A stretch of DNA of 64,000 nt from Clonostachys chloroleuca (taxonomy: Eukaryota > Ascomycota > Sordariomycetes > Hypocreales > Bionectriaceae): positions 1,922,001-1,986,000 of the forward strand of contig JBANAY010000004.1 of assembly GCA_037952775.1 (NCBI GenBank), read 5' to 3'. The notes under the pieces are model-generated. The model made no database searches. It saw nothing but the letters and a program-made list of their open reading frames with translations, and was not told the origin of the DNA. The position numbers were made by a program, and so were the translations under genes. Position 1 is the stretch's first letter. The number at the start of each line of letters is the position of its first letter. Positions 43,608-55,353 of this stretch are shown one piece after another.

Positions 43608-46364
43608 CAGGAAGGGATGAAAAGGCCCTTTTTATAGAGGCGAGCCAACAGTTTTGTTGGCTCTAAAGCATGTCCACGACCAACAACCCATTGTCAGCCT
43701 GGTGTGTGTGGATTCTGTCAAAGTTGTGCCACATGTTGCACCACTGGTGGAGGGGTAGAGAGCAAAGATTTCTGATCAGAGCCCCAAAAATGTAAATGAG
43801 ATGCCCTTGCATCCCTGGGGCCCCCTGGGGCCCGGTTGCTCATAACCAGCTAATAATGAAGTTGAGTGAGTAGAGCTGAATATTCAATGAGCCTCCATTT
43901 CTAGGTCATGTTCTTGGCCTCCTCGAAGAGCGTATTTTTTTGGCTTGTCGGTTTACCGAGCACATGATCTCATTCCTCCTGTATCGCAGCAGACAAGGTG
44001 GGGATTTGCGCCGATGTGAAAGGTTAAAGAGGTGATTCAGCATAGACTGCATCCCGCAAGGCTGACGGTGATCAATTGCACATAACTACCAGACTAATTT
44101 AAAGCTTGCCGGCGTCCGCTTCCAGCTGTGTAAGAAACACTTGATCGCATCATAATTGATTTGATGAATTATGAGAAAGATGAACCATTTGTGCAGTTCT
44201 CTTTTGCTATTGAAAGAGTGCGACATGGATTAGACGAATCATTTCTGGTGAGATTTCTATACGTAGTTTATCCTTGTCCAAAGAAGACGGTACAGAGGTG
44301 GACCTAGACCTCTGAGCCCTACGACAAAGACGATGAGGGAGCGGCTTTGTCGGAAGACGATGACCGGTGGGTAGGTGGAAAGGGGAGAAAGGCTCCCAAC
44401 GAGGAAGAGCCTGTCTACTGCGTAACGTCACTTGCTTTGTTTCATGTATTCACTCGTTACTGTTATTACCCAGTGGCCTCGAATAGCAGGTTACGCGATA
44501 TCATCGCAGTTAGGAGCATAGGCATTCCCCTTCCACACTACTGGTTGGCCAGCCGAAACAACACGTTGAGTGAGACCTCTTTCGTAAATACTTTATCTTC
44601 TAACAATTAGGAAGTGATTTTGAAGTATCTAGATGAATTGCTTGTGGGCCAAGCACATATTAGAGGTGCTAGGTGGCTATAGGGTACCTACCTAATGGTC
44701 TTGTGGGATCGTACTCGGACCGTTGGCGCGGTTGGACCGTGAGAACAGTTGGACGCTTGTCTGTCCCTGGCGCTGGGCTTTTTGCAGGGAGTGGGGAGGA
44801 TCGGCCACCGCTGGGGTAATCACACTGTGTTTTTGACTAACAGCGGAGCCACCACACTCACGCTGGTGGGTTTCTGCATGGAGCGCGCGCCAGCACAAAA
44901 ACGTGACCTGGGTTTTCGATGAGACTCCACTCGTGAGGCTGTCCAAGGGTGTTGTGGCGGCAACAGGTGGTGGCAGTGTCAGCATAGGTCGACTGCTGGA
45001 CCGTCTGTAGCAGCCTTATGCGTGCGTCGAGTTTTCCCCTCATTTCCGTCAACGTCCAAGAGCGTCCCTTCCTTTCCTCTCAACAATGTTCCGAATCTCC
45101 CATCCCGCGACACCCATCTCGACCAACAATTACGCATCGAAGACAGAAGCATTTGTAGTATACAACCAGGTGGACACTTCGCTTTGGTGGGCGGAGACGA
45201 CTTTGACGCCAGAACCACACCGAAATGAAGGCCTTTCCCCGTCAAAAAGGGCAGGTAACCCCAGACCACGACCTAAGAAGTGGGTCACCTGCTTCGCACG
45301 ACCAGTCGAGGAAATACTTCCTGTTAAATTCGCTGTTTCCGCTTCGGCCTAAAATTTCACCGACAAGGACCAACATTTGGCCGTTGCCAGGTCGCACTCT
45401 AAAATTGGATACGCAAAGCCCGAAAAGTGGGAACAGCTGGTGCCCAGTTTAAGGACCCCTCCCCTGAGGCCCATACTGACTACGTGCGCCATGCCCGTTG
45501 TTCTTGGTGCCCCTCCTCTCTATAGTGGAAGGCGCAATGGGTGTCGCGGGTTTTATTACACGTAGTTGAGGCCATCCTTACGTGCTCTAACGAAGGTCCA
45601 GCCCTCAAAAAGCTTACCTACATCTATATTTCATCGGATCCACCCTCGGCTATGGAAACAAGCATGTTTGGGCGAGGCCTTACGCTTTAGCCTATACGTA
45701 CATATCGTCTTCCTATCTGCAGAAAGCAAGCTCTAAGTGTTTGATTGGTTAGCGTCCAGTCAGATTATCGCCTAAGAAACTGTAGACAACCCTAAAATGT
45801 CCCTTCATATTGCCTTGAACTGCAGCAGCTATTCACAGGATATCTCCACCTGTCCAACAGTTATCTTTCCCTTAAAATCAGCTGGTCATAGAAGACGTTA
45901 GCTGCACAGGGCTTCGAGGCGGGAGGGGGAGGAGAAGGTGTAGGCTTTGCTCCAACTCGCGCACCCGCCTACATGTCTTACACAGCGAGGAATGGTCCGC
46001 TGGCTGCCTGATTAGCTGCCTTACCAGAGCCCGACGAATATTCTAAGATTACTTCTTGGAAGGTGCTAAAGAACTCTCAGTGGTATTCTGGAGGTAAGTG
46101 TTCTGATAAAATTATCTACTCTCTCTGCTATTAGAAATCATTGCGCATAAATTTATATACCTCATTAGAGCACCCACCATTCAAGCTAACAATCTATCGC
46201 TCTGCGGTCAGTACAAGACCGAACCAACCTGACCAGACCTTGCCCCATAGAGTAACCCTTACTGCAGCTCCAGCTGGAAGCTGTTTCACTAATATTTCCT
46301 CAGTCTTCGTGCACACCTGCCACTATCCCTTTCTAACGAAGCATTTTTCCGACCTGGACGCAGG
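43608..46364. other. No supported gene
   Basis: Frames such as 44347-44610 and 45086-45352 are open but unrecognised. 45560-46100 is noncoding in appearance and the last 300 bp would be the promoter of the ankyrin gene. Confidence 0.4.
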
Positions 46365-49300
46365 ATGAGCACAAATAGCGATCCAGTCGCCAACGATGAG
46401 GAGATTTATTATACATCACTGCTGCAAGCCGCGTCGGATGGTAACGAGGTTGTGCTCAAGGAAATTCTATCCAAGCAGTCGTTTCGGTCGTTCTCAAGCG
46501 ACGACATCTTACGACGAGCCCTGCAGGAGGCGGCGGGGAACGGTTCAATACAATGCGTGCGACTACTGATAGATCACGGTGCCAATCTAGAGAGTCACTC
46601 ATCGCCTAGTAGATATAGCGACGGTGAGTACTCGGCACTTTGTCGAGCCGTCTACGGGAGACATAGAGCCGTTGTTTCAGAGCTACTTGTCCGTGGTGCG
46701 GACGTCGACCGGCCAAACCCTGATGGTGAACCGGCACTATTTGGAGCATGCCAGTTAGGCCTGGTTGACATCACTAGGTCACTACTGCAAGCAGGGGCTG
46801 ATGCAAATTTTGAGAGACCTGACTGGAGAGGTGGCAATACGACACCTCTCATAATGTGCTCAGCCGGCTCTCGCTCGACCGAGGCGGACAGGGCTGAGGT
46901 GGCGAAGTTGCTTGTCCACCATGGCGCCGATATCAATGCCCACAGCAACGGACGTACGGTAGCGCTTTGGGCTGTCGAAGGAGGCAATATTCCACTTCTG
47001 AGATTATACATGGATGGCGAATTAGGGCCGTATCAAGGCCTTTCCCGTCAACAACTCGAAGCTAATGGACTGCTCGCGGCCGCCGAGGAAGGACAGGAAG
47101 AGACTATCAGATTTTTGATCGGTCGTGGCTTTGACCCCAACGTGGCCAGCCCGAGTGGATGGACAGCTCTCCATTTCTTCGCGATGCAGGGTACTGTGTC
47201 TGCAGTCGATTACTTGCTGTCAGCACCGGCCAACGCTGACCCAAACGCCCGCCTTGTGAACAACATGACTGCCATACATGTTGCTACCGTGAATGGCCAC
47301 AAAAGAGTGGTTGCACGTATCTTGGAAGACCCGCGGACCGATACAACCATAAAGGACGTATGGGGTAGAACTGCGTTGATGTGTGCAACCGACAAATCCA
47401 TCGCTGAGCTTCTGTCACCCGCGAGGATTGATACCAATACGCTTTCTCCAACTGCTCTCCAGGCATGCAAGGAAACTATAGCTACCGTGTTTGAAGTTGG
47501 TCGTTCAGCTCTGTCCGAAGCTCTGATGGGATCACCGCCCAGGGTGTCAAACCCGTCCATCTATGAGCTCCTGTATGGCTGGAACCTGAATCATGATGAT
47601 GTGTCCGACCAGGGAGCATCCGACCAGGAGACATCGGAGGAAGAAGGACAAGAAAAGAAGGTTCAACGCGACTCTCCAACAGTCTCAACCATTCCGAGGG
47701 ACGGAATCAAATGGATTCACCTACCCGCCAATAATGTAAGCTAAGAGATGTAAGCGGGCCATCGCTTACACTTCTCCTCTGGTCGCTGTGCGAACTTGCT
47801 AACACGTATCAGTTGGCCTGGCTACAGGTTTGTACTACACCAAATTACAGTCAGGGACTTTCATCGCTGTTGTTTTTTTTTTTTTTTTGCAAATCCTCAA
47901 TACTGACATAACTGATACTATATCTAGACCCTTATTGGTAAAGCTTGGATCGAGCGGGATTGCAAAAACATTGGATCATTCCATACGATCATGAACTGTC
48001 TGGATAACAGCAACAGAACGTCTTCGAAACACGCCAATTACTTGCTACCATCCTGTCATATAATACGAGGTCCCCCGAGCGACTTCTCCTATGGTGATGA
48101 GCAAGCAGTATGGCACCAACACACCGGGTCAAGTCGACAACATAAGCTCGATTCTGCAGATGAGCAAAATGAGAAAACGAAGCTTGCTTTATTCGTAAGT
48201 CTCTCAACCCAAGCAAGCCTGCATGCGTGGTTTTTCTAATTGGCGACCAAGCTGCCTTACCTCCACTATGACACTGTTGATGGTTATGACCAGATGAGAC
48301 GAGCAATCAACAAGGTCGGAGGGAAAAGCCCATCGAGCTCAACCAGCGAAGCGGCCGTGCAGGGCTACTTACATGATAACATTGGTCTTCACCCTCGTAG
48401 AACAATCGATCAGTTTTTTTATCCTGATGTTCAAATTGCTGCGAGCGACCTGGATGTCGTTGTCATCGAGGAAGATAAAGTGTCTAAGCGAAACAATCAC
48501 ATCTTCCTAGTGGATCAGCTGTGGCTCGTGGTCTTAGACGGTAAGTGTAGACTTATATTTTTCTCATTTACAGCCTTAATGAGACTCATATGTCTGCTCC
48601 AGATCTCGTCATCACCAGCTTTCCTGGAGCTTGGGAGCAACAGCCTCGCAACGACGCCGTCTCTGTTCTTGGTCAGGCCATCAAACATGTCCAAAGCACT
48701 AAGTTCAAGGGAAGCCAAGAATATGGAGGGCCGACGGTGTTGGCATATGACCTCGCCGTTGTCATGGCTAATTCCTGTGTCAACGCCTTCGACTCTTCTA
48801 TGGAAAACAAAAGCTTTCACTTTCTCCCGAGATTTCAGGAGCACTTCTCCATGCTCCTAGCCCGCCAGACTAAGGTTCTTGACAGTTTTCGAGATACATC
48901 CAAAGGCTCGCAACGCCTGCTGCAAAACCAGCAGAAAGACCAGCAGCCTTTGGGCCTTGTAGCTCTACAGATCAAAGAAACAGACACTATTCTCGACGCT
49001 CTGCTAGACGTCAGCGAAGAAACATCTATGATGGCTGAGCTGAAGAAGATACAGGACGAGCTCGGCGTCATCGCTCATTTGATAGATCTGCAGCTAACAG
49101 TCCTTACCAAGTTTGAAGGCCATGTTCAATATGCACTTGATAAATCGCACCTGCTGCAGGCACGGGAACAACAGCAGCAGCCATACGGATACGGAGGGCA
49201 ACCATATATGTATCATTCCGCGTATTGGCAACAGCAACAGCCATACGGATATGAGCAACAAAACTTCAAGCCCACGCCTGAAAACCCCACCCTCACTGCA

Positions 49301-49801
49301 TTTGCGAGGGTGAATCAGCGTTTTCGAGACATGCTTGAACAGGTCAGGGCGCGAAAGACTGACATTGGGCAAATGCAAGGACGCGCAGACGACACCTACA
49401 CGAGCCTTAGGGCGCTTCTGGAGCTCAAGCAAATGCAGAGCAACGCGCTCGAGGCCAAGTTCGCGCGCCACCAGGCCATCAGCGCGGCGGTGCAAGGACA
49501 GACGATGCTCGTCTTCACGACTGTGACTGTCTTCTTTTTACCCATCACCTTCATCGCCACCATTTTCACCATCGGTTTTCAGGAGTGGGAAGCGGGGGAG
49601 GGCGGCAGTCGGCTGACGATACCGTTCGTGTTTAAATATGTGTTTGGAGTCGGCTTGGCCGTCTCGATACCCCTTGTCATGCTTGCGTTTACTGCGGTTA
49701 ATATTGTAGACGCTGCGAAGGCCACTTTGGCGTTCGCAAAGCTCGTTCTCTGTTCACGCCCGAGCCGATGGACACAAGGAACGGAAGGCTCTTCAGTATA
49801 A
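46365..49801 (+). CDS. Ankyrin-repeat protein fused to a C-terminal two-TM (CorA-like) region
   Basis: Five exons: 46365-47735, 47813-47827 (only 15 nt, LAWLQ), 47928-48194, 48252-48540 and 48603-49801, giving 1046 residues in one frame. All introns are GT-AG with fungal branch sites. The N-terminus holds about nine ankyrin units (LLIDHGANLES, LLVRGADVDRPNPDGEPALF, LLVHHGADINA, GWTALHFFA...). A middle section (KWIHLPANN-LAWLQ-TLIGKAW, LPYLHYDT, RRTIDQFFYPDV, NHIFLVDQLWLVVLD) is typical of fungal ankyrin/CorA-like proteins. The end has a coiled coil, a QQQPYGYGG-type low-complexity insert, and two hydrophobic helices (MLVFTTVTVFFLPITFIATIF and FGVGLAVSIPLVMLAFTAV). The loop between them reads TIGFQEWE, not CorA GMN, so ion transport is not assured. 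Confidence 0.85.
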
Positions 49802-49903
49802 TATGGCCCATGTGGTTGTAGAGTCGCAAAATGTACGCAACAGCTTTGCTGCACAAAACTAGCCGACAGACTCGACTCAGTACAGGCTAAAATTCAGTTC
49901 CCC

Positions 49904-50617
49904 ATGAAAGTTTTGTTCGATTTCTCAGCTAGGCGTAGAATGACGCAAAGTGCAATGTTCCTTCCATGCACAAAGGCCATCGTGTTAAACAGGGTCTCAG
50001 ACCATCCGACCAGCAAAAGTGGGATGCACATCCGCACCCATATCAGTACTCCACAAGTCATTGAGAAGCACCATATCCGTTCATTCCTGCCCTTCATCTA
50101 CGGAGCAGTCGTCTATTATAAGAACTGCAACATTTTGCCAATTTTCAAATCAGCAATACAGATACTGGACTCTATTGGGATGAAGGAGATGATTATTCCA
50201 GCTGCTCTTTTTATGGGAAGCTCAAAGGCAGAAGGACAAAAGTTTAATGAGGCCATTTCACTACTCACATGGGCTGAAAAACAAATTCAAGGCATCACCT
50301 GTCAAGGTGGACAAATGAATATGCCTCGCCGAATCACCGACCGCATTTGGGAGGTATTCGCAGTTCGCCCAACGGATTGGGGAGCAGGGTGGGAGCATGT
50401 TGCGCCAGTGATGACGTGGTATTCCAGCGTCTACATGTGCCAAGCTCCAGTCCAAGCAGGCACCAGAAATGCGAGAAGAATGAAGTTGTCGGGGGAAGGA
50501 GGATCGCAAATCAAGCCATCGCCTAAGAAACAATGCGCATATGGTCTATCGGAAAGGCGGGGGAGTAGAAGGACATTAATACGGGTTAGCTTTGCATGGC
50601 GCTCCTGTCACACATAG
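49904..50617 (+). CDS. Hypothetical protein, 237 residues
   Basis: Intronless frame from ATG 49904, beginning MKVLFDFSARRRMTQSAMF. The centre (FLPFIYGAVVYYKNCNILPIF, SIGMKEMIIPAALFMGSSKAE, AISLLTWAEKQIQ) looks globular, while the end is basic and irregular. It starts about 100 bp after the ankyrin gene's stop, which leaves little room for a promoter. I recognise no family. It could be a chance frame or a relic. Confidence 0.35.
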   Translation: MKVLFDFSARRRMTQSAMFLPCTKAIVLNRVSDHPTSKSGMHIRTHISTPQVIEKHHIRSFLPFIYGAVVYYKNCNILPIFKSAIQILDSIGMKEMIIPAALFMGSSKAEGQKFNEAISLLTWAEKQIQGITCQGGQMNMPRRITDRIWEVFAVRPTDWGAGWEHVAPVMTWYSSVYMCQAPVQAGTRNARRMKLSGEGGSQIKPSPKKQCAYGLSERRGSRRTLIRVSFAWRSCHT

Positions 50618-51009
50618 TCACAACCAAGCTGTACTGAAAGTATAAACCACCCATCAAGGTCGAGTTGCCCGAGGCGTACAACGAAGCTGAACCCAGTCCC
50701 AACCCAGTCCCAACCCAGTCCCCCTTTCTATACAGGCAACGCAGTGTCCTGATTGCATCGGCGATGAGTGACTATCTTGCTTCAAAGCAGATTTAATAGA
50801 ATGTTAATTATCCGTTTACAGGCAAGTATATCAAACGAGTGCAAGAGGAATCTCCCACGCGAGAACGTGATTATCACAGGCAAGGCACCCTGCAACTTTG
50901 AATTGGTAGAATTGGATTATTAGCCTAGTAATTAACAGATCACCACCTAGCTAGAAAGAGCCTCGTTAGAAGTCTGGTGTTTCCTAGAACACTGACGGAG
51001 CCACCAACA
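50618..51009. other. Intergenic region with a short tandem repeat
   Basis: Three near-identical 11-bp units (ACCCAGTCCCA) at 50691-50722. No gene. Confidence 0.6.
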
Positions 51010-51666
51010 TCATTTTCTTTCTTCTTCCCACTGCCTGTACCACTGCGCCATCTGGTCATCTGCATAATCCCAACTTGCTGGCAGTTCATGGCGGGATGGA
51101 AGCGAGCCAAATGGGGAGTTAAGTGTTGTAGGATTCAATGGGCGTCTCGATGAGGGGATTTTGTATAGCTCAGCAATTGTCCAGCGTTTGAGGCGTTGTT
51201 CGGCATATTGACGCCAAGCCTCACTGAGCAAACCATGACCAGTGGTATATTGATAGTAGAGAGCTGGCGAAGCTAACTCCTGCACCCGTATTGACAGTTC
51301 TTCGCTGAACAATTGTAGAGTATTTCTCGATGGAAATTTAGAAGTAGACCGTGGAAGAGGCAGCCTCTGGTCGAATACGTGAAATTCGGCATGTTCTAAA
51401 ACGTAACCCGGCGTCTGCCCCGTCCCTTCCAGTACTGGATGAAGTGGCATAGCCAAGGTGTGTCGATCGCCAACTCGTCGTGAGCCTATGTTTTGCACCT
51501 TGAGCCGGGCTAGATCTAGCCATATAATGTCGCGACTAGTCCAACCTTGTTTAGAAAGCTCGGCAAGGTGAGCTCCTAGGTGATCATCTAGCGGACGCAG
51601 AGGATAGAGTTTGTGAGTTACGATTGTTGCAAGAGGGAATATCGAGTAGATCTTATTCCACGACAT
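51010..51666 (-). CDS. Conserved fungal hypothetical protein, 218 residues
   Basis: Starts MSWNKIYSIFPLATIVTHKL and ends QMAQWYRQWEEERK. Landmarks are LSKQGWTSRDIIWLDL, RRVGDRHTLAMPLHP, GYVLEHAEFHVFDQRLPL and SWDYADDQMAQWY. This order (..GW..xDI.., RHxGDRHTxxxPL, YVLExxxFxVxDxR, ADEQ/ADDQ) recurs in unannotated proteins of Eurotiales accessory regions. Intronless, no lesion seen. No membrane segment. The function is unknown. It is transcribed away from the truncated STAND gene to its right, and the breakpoint that removed that gene's N-terminus lies between them. Confidence 0.6.
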   Translation of the reverse strand: MSWNKIYSIFPLATIVTHKLYPLRPLDDHLGAHLAELSKQGWTSRDIIWLDLARLKVQNIGSRRVGDRHTLAMPLHPVLEGTGQTPGYVLEHAEFHVFDQRLPLPRSTSKFPSRNTLQLFSEELSIRVQELASPALYYQYTTGHGLLSEAWRQYAEQRLKRWTIAELYKIPSSRRPLNPTTLNSPFGSLPSRHELPASWDYADDQMAQWYRQWEEERK

Positions 51667-51902
51667 GAAACTTAAGTCCGCGGTCGTGCAGGACGAACGC
51701 AGAAGGGCATGGATCGGGATTGTGTCTGAAGTCGTGATATGAATCGTTCTATCGGGCGAGGTCGGTCGGTGGAGTACGAGAGTGCTCTGTTCAATAACCT
51801 TTTAGTTAGCAAAGAAGCATCCATTGATCATATCATTCCTCACATCTCCATCGTCAAGTCTGATGTAGTGCTCCTTCAAGCACAAGTAGTCAATAAAATT
51901 GG
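51667..51902. other. Short spacer at a probable rearrangement breakpoint
   Basis: Between the hypothetical at 51666 and the truncated STAND gene; no NB-ARC sequence is seen where it would be expected. Confidence 0.4.
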
Positions 51903-53594
51903 TTGTGCAAGGACCGCCTTCCAGCAGGACATCCAGGCGTGGAACGGTATTGGCGCCCAGATTACGACACCCTTCTCGAGTTGTTACAAGGTCTACCACT
52001 TGCTTTGGCGCAAGCTGCGTCATACTTGCGTGAGACAGGCATGGGTGTTGCAACCTACATCCAGATTTACACCCAACAATGGCGAAAGCTCATGGAATCT
52101 GATGATCCTCTGACGGATTACCACCAAGGAAGTATTGCCACTACATGGGCAGTATCTCTCGACGCGATCGAACGTAAGAGTACGGATGCCACGAATGTAT
52201 TACGGCTGTGGGCGTGCCTCGACAATAAACAGTTCTGGCATGGTTTACTCGAAGTAGCCAAATCTGCGGACTCTGAAGAGCAGTGGCCACCTTGGCTGTT
52301 TCGTATGGCAAACGATGTGACCTGTTTCGCAGATGCGATGGGGCTTCTGCTCCGTTATTCGATGATCCAGGCCCAAGCAGAACCCAGCGGAAGTTACGCC
52401 ATGCACCCAGTAGTGCATCGATGGGTACTGCATCTGGACAGCAACGAGAAGAATAGGGATTTTGTGCGCCTAGCACTTGTATTGGTCGGTCATTTAGTGC
52501 CAGGCCGAGAGACGAAAGAGTATTGGATTCTGCAGCAGAGGATCCTTCCCCATGCAGAGCAATGTTCAAGGTGGATACAAGAGGACTTCTTGCGATCGAA
52601 TGAGACAGCTACTAGTGATAAGGCTGTGATAGACTCGGTTCACCGCCTTGGGGTTCTCTACGGGGACCAAGGCAAGTTTAGCGAAGCTGAGGCGATGTTT
52701 AATCGAGCACTGGAAGGCAGGGAGAAGGCACTTGGGCGTGACCATACGTCGACCCTCGATACTGTCAACAACCTAGGGCTCGTCTACAAGGATCAAGGCA
52801 AGCTCAGCGAGGCTGAGGCGATGTTTAATCGAGCACTGGAAGGCAAAGAGAAGGCACTTGGGCGTGACCATACGTCGACCCTCGATACTGTCAACAACCT
52901 AGGGCTCGTCTACAAGGATCAAGGCAAGCTCAGCAAGGCTAAGGCGATATTTAATCGAGCACTAGAAGGCAGGGAGAAGGCACTTGGGCGTGCCCATACA
53001 TCGACCCTCGGTACTATCAACAACCTAGGGCTCGTCTACAAGGATCAAGGCAAGCTCAGCGAGGCTGAGGCGATGTTTAATCGAGCACTGGAAGGCAGGG
53101 AGAAGGCACTTGGGCGTGACCATACATCGACCCTCGGTACCGTCAACAACCTAGGGATCGTCTACAGGGGTCAAGGCAAGCTCAGCGAGGCTGAGGCGAT
53201 GTACAATCGAGCGCTGGAAGGCTACGAGAAGGCACTTGGACGTGACCATACGTCGACTCTTGATACCGTCTACAACTTGGGGGTTCTTCACAAGGACCAG
53301 GGTAAGTTTGAAGAGGCTGAGACAATGTTCAACCGAGCATTGGAAGGATTCAAGTCCGCCCTTGGACAAAGCCACCAAAAGACGCAGACTGTTACGCATG
53401 ACTTGCAGCTTCTGCACTCCAGCCAAGGTGAGGGCCACCAAACTATGATTTTGTGTGCACGTCGCCTGATCGGAACAGATACATACCCGAGCAGACCTGT
53501 AAGGATTGAATCGGCAAGTGGGACGATGTTTCTCAAAAAGCTTGCGGACAAATTTCGCAACAACGTCCAGTTTCGCAAACACCGGAAACGGTAA
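51903..53594 (+). CDS. STAND/NLR-type protein, 5'-truncated: NB-ARC tail plus TPR repeats
   Basis: The frame is bounded upstream by a stop and has no ATG at its start. It opens near the end of an NB-ARC domain (LLQGLPLALAQAASYLRETG, the GLPLA motif). The usual fungal post-NB-ARC region follows: TTWAVSLDAIERKS, LRLWACLDNKQFWHGLL, MHPVVHRWVLHL. Six TPR units of 42 residues come next (LGLVYKDQGKLSEAEAMFNRALEGxEKALG), kinesin-light-chain style. P-loop and Walker B are absent. Fungal STAND proteins are regulators of non-self recognition and cell death. As read, this copy is probably a pseudogene or dead fragment, although the TPR end is clean. The last ~60 residues are not TPR (SASGTMFLKKLADKFRNNV). 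Confidence 0.75.
   Translation: MCKDRLPAGHPGVERYWRPDYDTLLELLQGLPLALAQAASYLRETGMGVATYIQIYTQQWRKLMESDDPLTDYHQGSIATTWAVSLDAIERKSTDATNVLRLWACLDNKQFWHGLLEVAKSADSEEQWPPWLFRMANDVTCFADAMGLLLRYSMIQAQAEPSGSYAMHPVVHRWVLHLDSNEKNRDFVRLALVLVGHLVPGRETKEYWILQQRILPHAEQCSRWIQEDFLRSNETATSDKAVIDSVHRLGVLYGDQGKFSEAEAMFNRALEGREKALGRDHTSTLDTVNNLGLVYKDQGKLSEAEAMFNRALEGKEKALGRDHTSTLDTVNNLGLVYKDQGKLSKAKAIFNRALEGREKALGRAHTSTLGTINNLGLVYKDQGKLSEAEAMFNRALEGREKALGRDHTSTLGTVNNLGIVYRGQGKLSEAEAMYNRALEGYEKALGRDHTSTLDTVYNLGVLHKDQGKFEEAETMFNRALEGFKSALGQSHQKTQTVTHDLQLLHSSQGEGHQTMILCARRLIGTDTYPSRPVRIESASGTMFLKKLADKFRNNVQFRKHRKR
52650..53405 (+). repeat. Six tandem 126-bp TPR-coding repeats
   Basis: Period exactly 126 bp, units starting at 52650, 52776, 52902, 53028, 53154 and 53280 (each GGG at the LG codon pair). 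Inner units are nearly identical in DNA, including silent positions. Confidence 0.9.
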
Positions 53595-53724
53595 GCAAGT
53601 ACAATTGGCATAGACATCTTCTCTAGGCAAGATCAATTTAAGCAATTTTTGGCAGGCACAGATAGCGAATTCAACACAAGCCAACCCTGCATAGGGACCT
53701 CTCATTGTCACATCGAATTGGGCA

Positions 53725-55353
53725 GGTGTTTGAGTTTATTCGATTACCGGACTTGGATCGTACCCTGAGAGCGATGTGGAAGGGGATGGTGGATCTCATC
53801 CCAAGAGCGGCCGGCCTGTCTCATGGTGCGCACTATGTTTTCCTCCTTCGCTGTCCACTTTCGACGGGATGGCGTCGTCCTATAAGGCACAGCCGGAGAC
53901 AATCCTCCGTCTTCGGGATGCGGAACGGATGTCTGAGCATGTAGCTGATCCGATTCAAGTGTCCATTCAAACTGTAGTTGAAACACCGTCCTGCTGCCCT
54001 CGGTGATGCGCTTTAGACAAACGTTGCTGAGGGACAATTCCTCGAATCGAGCAACGCATGTGCCAAAAGTCGGACGGGACTGCACCTGTTTGCGGTATTG
54101 CTGGGCTGTGTGATGTTCGACACCACCTAGAAGACCGCGCAGTACTTCTTGTAGACCGTATCTGACGAAAGTTCAGAGCGCCGAGAGGCGAGGGGTAAGG
54201 GGATAGGGATACTTTGCGACGCTTGCGACGATTCAATTCTTCGTCTTCGTGATCGCCTCCAGATTCATATCTCTGAACATCCGGTAATGAAAGACAATAA
54301 TCCTCGTCACGACCGCGTTGTGGAACATCAAGACCATCTTTGCCATCAGAATCTTCGGTATGTGTATCCCCTCCATCCTTATCTTGCACTATCTCGCGTG
54401 TGCGGAGGGATGTGGGACGAGAACGGTGTTGAGACAGCCCCTCACAGGACATAGGGCGCGTTTGGGCTCCGAGGAGCGATCCAGGTTCGGTCCCCGAGGA
54501 GCCAGATTCAGTGTCACTAGATGAGCAGCTCCTGCGGTCATGGTCTTAGCCTTGATCTGGTGGCAATTTAGGCGCTAGGGCTGGTGATAGGGATGGATTG
54601 TGAACAATGGTGGTATCATCTTGCTCGGCGCTCAGGCAAACCCCGCCATCGGACAGCGGCGCCTGAGCCCTCACCTCGGGAGTGGCAGCCATGGGACTGT
54701 ATGTGCACCTTGAGGGGGTAACGGGATTGTTTTGCAAATAATTGCCAGATTTTTCGCCAGGCCCGTCATCAGCAGTCATCGCAACAGGTTCGCTGGATGC
54801 TAGGATGACTGGGGTGGCGGAGGTGATAGGCTGCTCGTCTAACATAGTCTGACATGGCTAGCTTTTCGTGTTGGTAGCGGGGCTACCAAAGTCGGCATAG
54901 CGAGCAGACGTGGAGTTCGTATGGCAAAGAGTTTGCACATTTGGCTCAGGATCAGGCAGAAGGGTCCAAATGTGAGCCGTACACCCGGACGGCGTCGCCT
55001 TCCACTCCAACCTGGGACTCTGTGGCGTAGTTTCCATAGTGATTGCGGCACCCGCCTCTGTTGAGCTGTTTTGGTGCCCATGCTGTCTATGTGCTGACTG
55101 TCAGGGCTTGCCCCGGGAAAAGTCCCAAAACGAAGAAACTTACTAAAATGGATTGCGATGCTGGTTGCAGTTGTTGTGTATGACTGCGGACTGTGGGAAT
55201 CTTCTCCCCGTAGCCATCGTCTTCTGCATCACTGTCCTCAGGTATCACAATGGTGGTGTCCTGGGATGCTCCAGGACCCAAGAGTGCTTCTCCATCGCAC
55301 GGCGGTGGAGTGTCAGCGTGTAGGATAGGGGGGCACAACTCTGCCGCAACCAT
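53725..55353 (-). pseudogene. SANT/Myb-like DNA-binding protein family, degenerate
   Basis: Read on the minus strand from 55353: MVAAELCPPIL..., a probable intron (GTAAGT donor at about 55143, CACATAG acceptor), then TMETTPQSPRLEWKATPSG and HIWTLLPDPEPNV. Further on is APLSDGGVCLSAEQDD, an in-frame TAA at about 54543, then DHDRRSCSSSDTESGSS and ELNRRKRRKV. A frame change follows, then VQSRPTFGTCVARFEE, TVFQLQFEWT and the SANT-like RRKWTAKEENIVRTMRQAGRSWDEIH..LPHRSQGTIQVR. The next codon is TAA (53744-53746) where Tyr of the usual RYSTKL should be. This order fits a repeated Aspergillus/Penicillium family of putative chromatin or DNA-binding proteins. At least three lesions make it non-functional. 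Confidence 0.6.

Noticed and set aside
44170..44610. Possible Fot1/pogo-type transposase remnant
   Set aside because: Only vague acidic and basic runs; no DDE or CENP-B-like motif found.
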